Shown: positions 8,359 to 14,695 of the stretch, piece by piece
How positions within the stretch are numbered: the stretch's first letter is position 1
How the letters are laid out: every line of letters begins with the position of its first letter
From: Sphaerisporangium krabiense
GTDB taxonomy: Bacteria > Actinomycetota > Actinomycetes > Streptosporangiales > Streptosporangiaceae
NCBI RefSeq assembly: GCF_014200435.1
Contig: NZ_JACHBR010000001.1
Span: forward strand, 2,232,001-2,296,000
DNA length: 64,000 nt
Direction: 5' to 3'
Made by a program: the position numbers and the translations under genes
The notes under the pieces: model-generated
Told to the model about the DNA's origin: nothing
What the model saw: the letters and a program-made list of their open reading frames with translations, nothing else
The model's database searches: none

Positions 8359-10547
8359 GTGATCCCTCCCCCGCCCCCGACCCGTCTGTGCCTCCCGAAG
8401 GGGAGCGACCGTTCTCGGCCGACGAGCCCCCTTCCGACGGACCCGGGCGGGATGACGGGCAGCGGCCGGACGACGGTCCTGACGACCGGGACGATCCCGA
8501 TGGCGATGACGAACAGGGCAGTTCGCAGGAACCCGGCGACGACCCCATGCTCGCGCGACGTGTCCACGAGGAGGAGCGCAACCTGTGGCTCCGGCTGAAC
8601 ATCCTGCGACGGCTGGCAGGGCTCGAGACAACGGCCGGGCGCGACGCGTTCGGCGGGCCGGTCAACCACGCGCGGGGCAACGGCCACGCTTACGGCGCCG
8701 GACGCGACTTCTTCTTGAACCATTTCGCCTCTGATGGCGGCCCGCACGTGCAGAGCGCGCCGATGACCGCAGAGCAACTCGGACGGCTCAAAGGGTGCCT
8801 GGTCACCACTCGCTCCCAGACCCGGCTGACGGCGATGCTGGCCACCGAGCCACTCGTGGTGCTGCGCGGGCTGCCCGGGATGGGGCGGGTCACGACGGCC
8901 ATGGCCGCGCTCCAGGATGTGACCGAGTCCTGTCACTGGATCATGCTCCGCGACCCGTTCCGCCTGACCACGGAGGACCTAAAGAAGCGCGCCGGGTACG
9001 TCGTGAACGCCGACGTACCCGAGTGGACGTCACGACCGGAGGAGTTCGCGGAGTTCCTGGCATCGATGGCACTGCGCAAGGACTGCCGCATCGTCCTCGT
9101 CAGCGCGGACTTCGACCTTCCCCACCGGGTGGTGGACCACGATCCACCGGCCGCCGTCGAGGTGTGCCGGGCCACGGTCGCCTACTTGCTCCGCGACCCG
9201 GACGCGTGGGAGAGGCACGGACTGGACGCTCTCGACATCGGCCAGCTGCTGTCCGGCCGCCGCCCGCGCGAGGCGGCGTTGTTGGCCGAAGGCCTGGCGG
9301 ACGGCGTGCGGCGTGGCCTGCCCGTCCAAGACGTGCTCGATGCCCAGCCGGTGTTCACACGGACACGGTTCCGTGAGCATCTGAACAAGGATCTGACCAG
9401 GTCCGGCCACTGCTTCCTCATCAGCAGCGCGGTGCTGCACGGCCTGCCGGAACCCGCGGTGTCATCGGCGGCGCTGGAGCTCGCCAGGCTGATCGCCGAC
9501 GGCACAGGCGTGGAGGAGGAGCCCGATGACGGCCCCGTATGGGAACGCCTGAGGAGCTGGCTCGGCTATTCGGACATCAGCGCGGTCGAGGGCGACCGCC
9601 CAGGTGAGGGACGGCGCGTGCGGTTGCGCGAGGATCTCGTTTCGCTGCTCCTGCCGATGCTGTGGGAGGAACTGCCGGGGGTGCGCCCGCACCTCTACGT
9701 CTGGCTGCGCCGGCTTGGGGACGGTCCGGACGAGCACGTGCGGATCAAGGTGGCGCACGCGGTGGGCCTTCTCGCGACCTGCGACTTCGACCTGGTCCAG
9801 CGGGAGTTCCTCGACGGGTGGAGCCGTGATCGCAAGCCGGCACGCAAGCAGCTCGCCGCCTGGGCCCTGGAAGCGGCGGCCGGAGCGCCCGGGCTGAGCG
9901 GCCGCGTGGACCGCCTGCTGCGCGAGTGGGCGGAGTACGGCCCGTACGAGCGCCTGGCGACGGCCGCGATCGCGTATGGCTCGCCGACCCGTGTTCGAGA
10001 CCTCGGCGACGCGCTCGACACGTTCGAGCGGATCACCAGGGTCACCCGGAGGTACTGGCTCTGCGACGCCGTCGCGCGGTCGGTCGCCGACATCTACGCG
10101 CCGGATACCGCGCGACCCGTCGTCGGCGCGCTGGCCCGGTGGGCGCGCGGCGAGGCGGCGGGCGGGCGGCTCGCGGCCGCGCTGGCGCTGGTGCGGCTCG
10201 GCGGGCCACGCCCCGGTGCCCGTCCCGTGCTGCTGGACCACGGCGACGACGAGGATCTGATCGCCCTATGGAGCCGGTCCCTTGAGCTGACGTTGTCGTC
10301 CGACCGGATGGCGGGGCGGGGGTCGAGCTTGTCGGGCCGCCTGTGGGAGCTGTTCACCGCATGGGTGGGGGCGTGGGAGGAGTGCCCGTCCTTACGGCCG
10401 GTGGTCGCGGGCGTCCTCCTGTCGGCCGGTCAGGGAGAGGTGCGGCTGCGCCGTACCTACCAGCTCTACCTGCTGCTGTGGCGGCGTACGGCGACCGTTT
10501 CCGGCGAGCTCTTCGACCATCTGAACCGCATCCTGAAGGACTGGTGA
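8355..10547 (+). CDS. Large P-loop-like NTPase protein with AGRD motifs and helical-repeat C-terminus
   Basis: 730 residues, no assigned family. Order of parts: an acidic, Pro/Asp-rich disordered head (about 1-65); a short helical stretch; TAGRDAFGG (from residue 93) and GAGRDFF (about 113), the same glycine-rich motif as in the preceding protein; a P-loop-like GLPGMGRVT at 172-180 where the invariant Lys is Arg and the following Ser/Thr is Val; and RIVLVSADFD, a plausible Walker B strand. A long alpha-helical C-terminal half follows (about 330-730) that looks like HEAT/ARM-type repeats. This resembles STAND/NLR-like architecture with a degenerate nucleotide site. It overlaps the cyclase-like gene by four bases and precedes the next gene by three bases. 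Role in sensing or immunity is inference. Confidence 0.55.
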   Translation: MSDPSPAPDPSVPPEGERPFSADEPPSDGPGRDDGQRPDDGPDDRDDPDGDDEQGSSQEPGDDPMLARRVHEEERNLWLRLNILRRLAGLETTAGRDAFGGPVNHARGNGHAYGAGRDFFLNHFASDGGPHVQSAPMTAEQLGRLKGCLVTTRSQTRLTAMLATEPLVVLRGLPGMGRVTTAMAALQDVTESCHWIMLRDPFRLTTEDLKKRAGYVVNADVPEWTSRPEEFAEFLASMALRKDCRIVLVSADFDLPHRVVDHDPPAAVEVCRATVAYLLRDPDAWERHGLDALDIGQLLSGRRPREAALLAEGLADGVRRGLPVQDVLDAQPVFTRTRFREHLNKDLTRSGHCFLISSAVLHGLPEPAVSSAALELARLIADGTGVEEEPDDGPVWERLRSWLGYSDISAVEGDRPGEGRRVRLREDLVSLLLPMLWEELPGVRPHLYVWLRRLGDGPDEHVRIKVAHAVGLLATCDFDLVQREFLDGWSRDRKPARKQLAAWALEAAAGAPGLSGRVDRLLREWAEYGPYERLATAAIAYGSPTRVRDLGDALDTFERITRVTRRYWLCDAVARSVADIYAPDTARPVVGALARWARGEAAGGRLAAALALVRLGGPRPGARPVLLDHGDDEDLIALWSRSLELTLSSDRMAGRGSSLSGRLWELFTAWVGAWEECPSLRPVVAGVLLSAGQGEVRLRRTYQLYLLLWRRTATVSGELFDHLNRILKDW

Positions 10548-10550
10548 GCG

Positions 10551-11324
10551 ATGTCGTTCCTTTTCAAGCACTACAGCTTCGCCCCCGAGCCGTCCCTGCC
10601 GAAGGGAGGCGAAGTGCTGTCGTTCCTCTCGCCCGCCGCCGGCGAGGCGTTCGACTTCGCCGTGTCCGTACGCCTGCGGCTGCTTGCCGGTGGACGGCGC
10701 AGGTCGTGGGCACCCGACCGCGAGGAGGTCGACCGGGTCGGCGAATTCGTGCGCCGGACGGTCCGGGGCACGACCCGCGGGCACTCCGTCTTCGACGTGG
10801 TCAATGCTGAGGCCGCGGTCAACCAAACCCTCGACCGTCGTCTGATGGGGGTCTCGCACGACGATCCAGCCATCATCTCGCGGTGGGGGGCGACCGCCGA
10901 GCTCGCGCTACCGGAGCGCGTCAAGGAGGTCAGGCGGGCCCACGAGATCGCCGTGTACGAGCTGGACGCCCAGGCGAAGGTCACCGAACGGCGCGTGGAC
11001 CGGCTCAGGGAGTCCAGCGGGATCTGGACGGCGCTGCTGGACGAGACCACGAGGAACCCGTACGCCCGCTACGCCGTGCGACTGACCCAGAACGACGCGT
11101 CCCCGGCCGAGATCGTCGAGCGGATGCTCGACACACGACGGGAGGACGCCGACCAGCTCCTCACCCTCGTCGCGAAGATCGTGAACGCGCAGCAGGCGGC
11201 GGGGGTGGTCGACCTCGTGCTCGCCAGCGACACCGCGCTACGGGCGGCCTTCCAGCGCCTCGGCGTGCCGCTGCCCCCGGCCGATCCCGACTCGCCGTTC
11301 GCGCCCCTTGATCCGGTGCCCTGA
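10551..11324 (+). CDS. Hypothetical third gene of the cyclase-like/P-loop module, SPFH-like
   Basis: 257 residues, not recognised with confidence. The beta-rich N-terminus (FDFAVSVRLRLL near residue 36) is followed by a helix-strand segment SVFDVVNAEAAVNQTLDRRL and ISRWGATAELALPERVKEVR, then a charged helix (AHEIAVYELDAQAKVTERRV). That order is reminiscent of SPFH/band-7/stomatin proteins, but there is no membrane anchor and no clear diagnostic motif. The C-terminal 70 residues are helical. It starts three bases after the stop of the P-loop protein, so it is the last gene of a three-gene operon. Only 16 bases separate its stop from the convergent Ppx/GppA gene, and no terminator hairpin is visible between them. 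Confidence 0.5.
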   Translation: MSFLFKHYSFAPEPSLPKGGEVLSFLSPAAGEAFDFAVSVRLRLLAGGRRRSWAPDREEVDRVGEFVRRTVRGTTRGHSVFDVVNAEAAVNQTLDRRLMGVSHDDPAIISRWGATAELALPERVKEVRRAHEIAVYELDAQAKVTERRVDRLRESSGIWTALLDETTRNPYARYAVRLTQNDASPAEIVERMLDTRREDADQLLTLVAKIVNAQQAAGVVDLVLASDTALRAAFQRLGVPLPPADPDSPFAPLDPVP

Positions 11325-11340
11325 TCTAAGAGCCCGGCGT

Positions 11341-12465
11341 TCAGCGGGAGGCGAGGCGTTCGAGGAGGAGGCCCTCGCGGGTGGACCAGGGGCAGATCTC
11401 GACGGTGGGGGTGGCGTAGGCGCGCATGAGGGCTTCGGCTATCAGGGCGCCGGCGAGGGATTGTTCGGCGCGGTGGGGGCTGATGCCGGGGAGGGTGCCG
11501 CGGGCGGGGACGGGCGTGCCGGACAGGAGGGCCAGGGAGGCGCGGACGCCGGGGAGGGTGAGGCGGCGGCGGGTGCCGTGTTCGCCGGGCTGGGCGGTGG
11601 CGAGGCGGGCCAGTTGGGAGAAGGTCTTGGAGCAGGCCAGCACGCGCAGCCCGGGGGCCGGGGCGGGCAGGTCGGGGAGGGCGCCGAGGCTCTTGCGGAG
11701 GTGACGCCGCACCTCGCGCAGCTGCCGGGGGGAGGAGGCGACGCCGCCGGGCAGCCACCGCCGGGTGACGGTCCTGGCGCCGAACGGCAGCGAGTGCACG
11801 ACGTCGGGCTCCTCGCCGGTGCCGTACGCCAGCTCGACGGTGCCCCCGCCGATGTCCAGCACGAGGATCGGCCCGGAGGGGGGTTCGTATACCAGGCCGG
11901 ACGGGGATCGGTATGCCGCGCCGGATGAAGGCTCGGACAACCGGTCCGGGGATTCGTACGCCGAGCCGGATGAGAGCACGGACAACCCGTCCGGGGATTG
12001 ACATGCCGCGCCGGATGAGGGCTCGTACGTCGCGGGGGAGGCCGCGTGGGGTGGTGGAGCCGAGAGGGAGCGGGGTGGCCGGGGGGAGGTGCGGGTCCAT
12101 TGGCGGGCGGCCACGTAGGCCAGGCGGGCCTCCTCCTGGCCTGGGAGGACGCGGAGGAGGGTGCCGGTGGCGCGGGCTACGCGGGCTATCACCTCCTCGC
12201 GGTTGGGGGCGTCGCGGATGACGGAGGTGGCGAAGGCGAACACGTCTCCGTCGCCGGGGCCCGCGCCGATGGCCTGGGCCACCGCTCGCTGGACGCTGCG
12301 CATGCCGCGCTCGCCGAGGCGGCCGTCCGGCTTCAGCATGGTGTGCAGGCCCAGCCGCACCTTGCGGGACGTCACCGTCTCCAGGGCGCCCTTCGTCCGG
12401 GGGCGCCGCACCACCGTCAGAAGGGCGCTGTGGCACCCGACGTCCAGAACCCCTGCCTGCCGCAT
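11341..12465 (-). CDS. Ppx/GppA phosphatase family protein with an inserted tandem repeat
   Basis: 374 residues. The two ASKHA halves of exopolyphosphatase/pppGpp phosphatases are visible: an N-terminal VLDVGCHSALLTVV strand-loop, then FAFATSVIRDAPN and GQEEARLAYVAAR, and in the second half ILVLDIGGGTVELAYG followed by SLPFGARTVT. Between them, about residues 145-195, lies a repeat of 15 residues (xSSGxAYxSPDxLSx) that the family normally lacks. The normal linker at this point is only a few residues before the second GGG strand. ATG 12465 follows GAGAGG with eight-base spacing; GTG 12471 is possible. The enzyme would hydrolyse polyphosphate or pppGpp and so act in stringent/phosphate signalling. 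Whether the insert affects activity is unknown. Confidence 0.85.
   Translation of the reverse strand: MRQAGVLDVGCHSALLTVVRRPRTKGALETVTSRKVRLGLHTMLKPDGRLGERGMRSVQRAVAQAIGAGPGDGDVFAFATSVIRDAPNREEVIARVARATGTLLRVLPGQEEARLAYVAARQWTRTSPRPPRSLSAPPPHAASPATYEPSSGAACQSPDGLSVLSSGSAYESPDRLSEPSSGAAYRSPSGLVYEPPSGPILVLDIGGGTVELAYGTGEEPDVVHSLPFGARTVTRRWLPGGVASSPRQLREVRRHLRKSLGALPDLPAPAPGLRVLACSKTFSQLARLATAQPGEHGTRRRLTLPGVRASLALLSGTPVPARGTLPGISPHRAEQSLAGALIAEALMRAYATPTVEICPWSTREGLLLERLASR
11882..12026. repeat. 45-bp in-frame tandem repeat inside the Ppx/GppA gene
   Basis: Two full 45-base units (11905-11949 and 11950-11994) are flanked by partial units on both sides (from about 11882 and to about 12026). The units share the core GCCGxGCCGGATGAxxGC and differ at only a few positions. 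Period 45 keeps the reading frame, giving 15-residue repeats in the protein. The similarity at DNA level implies recent expansion by slippage or unequal recombination. Confidence 0.85.
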
Positions 12466-12757
12466 CCCCACCGCCTCTCACGGGGCCCACTACCCGCGCA
12501 GTGGACCGGATTTCCCGTCGCGAGCCTGTTCTGGGGTGTGACCGCACGACGTTCAGGGGTGCCTCACCCCACCAGAATGGCCGGACTATAGCCTTTCATC
12601 ACATTCGACCGATTGAAGCCGATTTTCACGGCTTTCGAACGCCTCGCCGCGGCACCGCTATGGTGTTGTCCTGGAATCTCATGCCCGGAATGCATGGAAA
12701 TTCACGCACATGTCACGAATTGGACATAATTCCGTTCATTCACGGCTGCGGTCCCGG
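12466..12757. other. Intergenic region between convergent-facing transcripts' ends and ppx start
   Basis: This stretch lies upstream of the Ppx/GppA gene and downstream of the ECF sigma operon. Its right half is AT-richer. AAGCCG (12616-12621) and CGGCTT (12629-12634) form a short hairpin that could terminate the sigma-factor transcript, but it is weak. I see no gene. Confidence 0.35.
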
Positions 12758-13843
12758 TCAGTGCGCGGGCGCGGAGTGGTCCTCGATCTCGTGCTCGGTC
12801 CCCGGGCCGCGGACGCGGAACGTGCCGGGCATGATCTCCCTCGATCGTGCCCTGACCTGGCCGGCGATCCGGACCGGCCACACGGTGTCGAGCGTCCACA
12901 GCACCCCGGCCAGCGCGTCCACCTCCTGCAGGTCCAGGTGCCGCAGGTCCAGGCCCGAGGCGTCGACGTCGACCGTCCCGAGGTCGTGGATGAGGTCGTC
13001 GATCAGGTCGCCGATGAGGTCGCTCGTCAGGTCGCAGGGGTAGGCCCTGGCGAGGTCGTCCTCCAGGCGGTAGGCGCCGGCGAGCACGCGCTTCCAGTCG
13101 CGGACCAGGCTGATCGTGCCGACGACGTCCCCGGCCTGGGCGAGCACGGCGGCGACGTCGTGGTCGATCCTGCGGATCCTGTCGGCGGCGCGGCCGAGGT
13201 CGACGGCCCAGTTGAGCGGGCTGTTGAGGTCGCGCACGCCGTCGAGCATCCCGGCCAGTTCGTGGACACGCCCGCGCACCTGGAAGCGGGCGAAGACGTC
13301 GGCGTACTGCCCCGCGCCGAGCCCGAGCGCGTCCAGGATGGTGAGGGTGCGGGCCAGCGCGCGGGCCCGCACGAGAACGAGGTTCACATCGCGGTCCATC
13401 GTCAGCGCGCGCACGAGGTCGCCGGCGCGGTCCACGACGGCGCCGGGGGCGCCCGCGAGGTCGAGCGCGCCGACCAGGTCGCGGGCGTGGCCGAGCATGC
13501 CGTCGCGCAGGTCGTCGTGCACGAGGTCGCGCACCGGATCCCGGGGCCTTTCGAGCTGGCGGTCGTACTCGCGGCCGCGGTCGAGGCCGCGGAGCAGGGC
13601 CAGGTCCTGCCGCAGGCTGTGGACCTTCGCCCGGATCGCGATGATCGAGGCGGCCGCGTCGCCGCCGGGACGGCCCGCGGCCCGGGGCGGCTGGTCCTGC
13701 GCGACGACCATGAGCCGGAGCAGTGCCTGATCGAACCCGGCCGACGCGCGCAGGCGCTGGTCGAGCTCGGACGCCGCCGCGTCCAGCAGGGCGTCCAAGG
13801 CGGCGTCCTCGTCGCCCGCGGGTAGGTCGTGGTCGGCGCTCAT
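12758..13843 (-). CDS. Repetitive Asp/Leu-rich helical protein coupled to an ECF sigma factor
   Basis: 361 residues, no known family name. Nearly the whole protein is amphipathic helix with recurrent Asp-Leu/Ala patterns: HARDLVGALDLAG, DRAGDLVRALTMDRDVN, RARALARTLTILDALG. Near residue 285 there is a short four-residue periodic run, SDLIGDLIDDLIHDL. No transmembrane segment, signal peptide or zinc-binding anti-sigma motif (HxxxCxxC) is present, so it is not an ordinary ZAS anti-sigma factor. It overlaps the stop of the sigma-factor gene by four bases (ATGA, 13840-13843), so it is translated with it. Proteins with such RDL/DLD helical repeats next to sigma-like and NACHT genes occur in Streptomyces-like genomes (recollection). 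A role as partner or regulator of the sigma factor is inference. Confidence 0.5.
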   Translation of the reverse strand: MSADHDLPAGDEDAALDALLDAAASELDQRLRASAGFDQALLRLMVVAQDQPPRAAGRPGGDAAASIIAIRAKVHSLRQDLALLRGLDRGREYDRQLERPRDPVRDLVHDDLRDGMLGHARDLVGALDLAGAPGAVVDRAGDLVRALTMDRDVNLVLVRARALARTLTILDALGLGAGQYADVFARFQVRGRVHELAGMLDGVRDLNSPLNWAVDLGRAADRIRRIDHDVAAVLAQAGDVVGTISLVRDWKRVLAGAYRLEDDLARAYPCDLTSDLIGDLIDDLIHDLGTVDVDASGLDLRHLDLQEVDALAGVLWTLDTVWPVRIAGQVRARSREIMPGTFRVRGPGTEHEIEDHSAPAH

Positions 13844-14442
13844 CGGTCCCTCCCCTTTGCCATGATGACGTCCGCCTCGCGCGCGAGGATCTTGCGGCCC
13901 TTCTTCAGCAGGTCGCGCGCCTGCTGGTCGGTGACGCCGAGCTCGGCGGCGATGTCCACCGGCCGGAACCCGTCGATGTGGAAGGCCATGGCGGTCCGCA
14001 CGCCCTCCGGTAACCGGCGCAGGGCCTGCAGGACGTGCAGGGTCTGCGCGGTCAGCTCGCCGGGGTCCTGGCCGCTCCAGACGGTCTCGTCCGGGCCGCT
14101 CCGCAGGACGGTCGGCGGTTCGCGCCGCCGGTCGGGCGGCCGCCGGTAGGTGCGCAGCGCGATGGTGCGTATCCACGCGCGCGGGTCGCGCACGGCCTCC
14201 CACTGCTCGGGGCGGCGCTGGACGAGGAGCCACGCCTCGGCGAAGGCGGCCTGGGTGGCGTCCAGCGCCTGTTCCCTGTCGGCGCCGTTGACCATCACGA
14301 ACCGCACGACCTTGTGGTACTCGTCCTCGAAGAGGGCGAGGAAGCCCGCCCGCATCGCGGCCAGCGTGGCGTCGGGCGGCCGGCCGGCGTCCCTCGGCGT
14401 CCAGTCGACGGAGGGCCGCACGGAGGAGTCGTCGGAGGTCAT
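13840..14442 (-). CDS. ECF-type RNA polymerase sigma factor
   Basis: 200 residues. Region 2 is recognisable around residues 35-95 (FLALFEDEYHKVVRFVMVNG, ATQAAFAEAWLLV, PRAWIRTIALRTYRR), and region 4 around 135-190 (LRRLPEGVRTAMAFHIDGF followed by PVDIAAELGVTDQQARDLLKKG). The linker is Pro/Arg-rich. The ATG is preceded in transcript sense by a Pro/Arg-rich leader without homology, so the start at 14442 is the most plausible. It is the first gene of a two-gene unit with the Asp/Leu-repeat protein and is divergent from the NACHT gene, with a 250-base shared upstream region that contains a perfect CTCTTAGAAGAG palindrome (14540-14551). Confidence 0.85.
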   Translation of the reverse strand: MTSDDSSVRPSVDWTPRDAGRPPDATLAAMRAGFLALFEDEYHKVVRFVMVNGADREQALDATQAAFAEAWLLVQRRPEQWEAVRDPRAWIRTIALRTYRRPPDRRREPPTVLRSGPDETVWSGQDPGELTAQTLHVLQALRRLPEGVRTAMAFHIDGFRPVDIAAELGVTDQQARDLLKKGRKILAREADVIMAKGRDR

Positions 14443-14695
14443 CGAGACGACCACCGGCGATCCGATCTCCGGGCCCGGCCGCCACCTGTCGCGGGATCCC
14501 TCACACCGGCTCCTCTCTCCCTGCACTCGTGTACGCGCTCTCTTAGAAGAGGCGGCAGCGAGCATGATCGGGAAAGGAAATCCGAGAATTTCCCGTACGT
14601 AGCGCGTGCGGTGGGTCTCGGCTTCGGTGCGTGACGATTACAAGTGGGGCATACCATCCGGTAGCGCCGGGCGTGTGCCGGACGGTGGCCTCGGG

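Noticed and set aside
11882-12026. Possible CRISPR array
   Set aside because: The 45-base units are contiguous without spacers and lie in frame inside a coding gene; simple tandem repeat.
12758-13843. Anti-sigma factor of the zinc (ZAS) type
   Set aside because: No HxxxCxxC motif and no transmembrane segment, so the class cannot be assigned.
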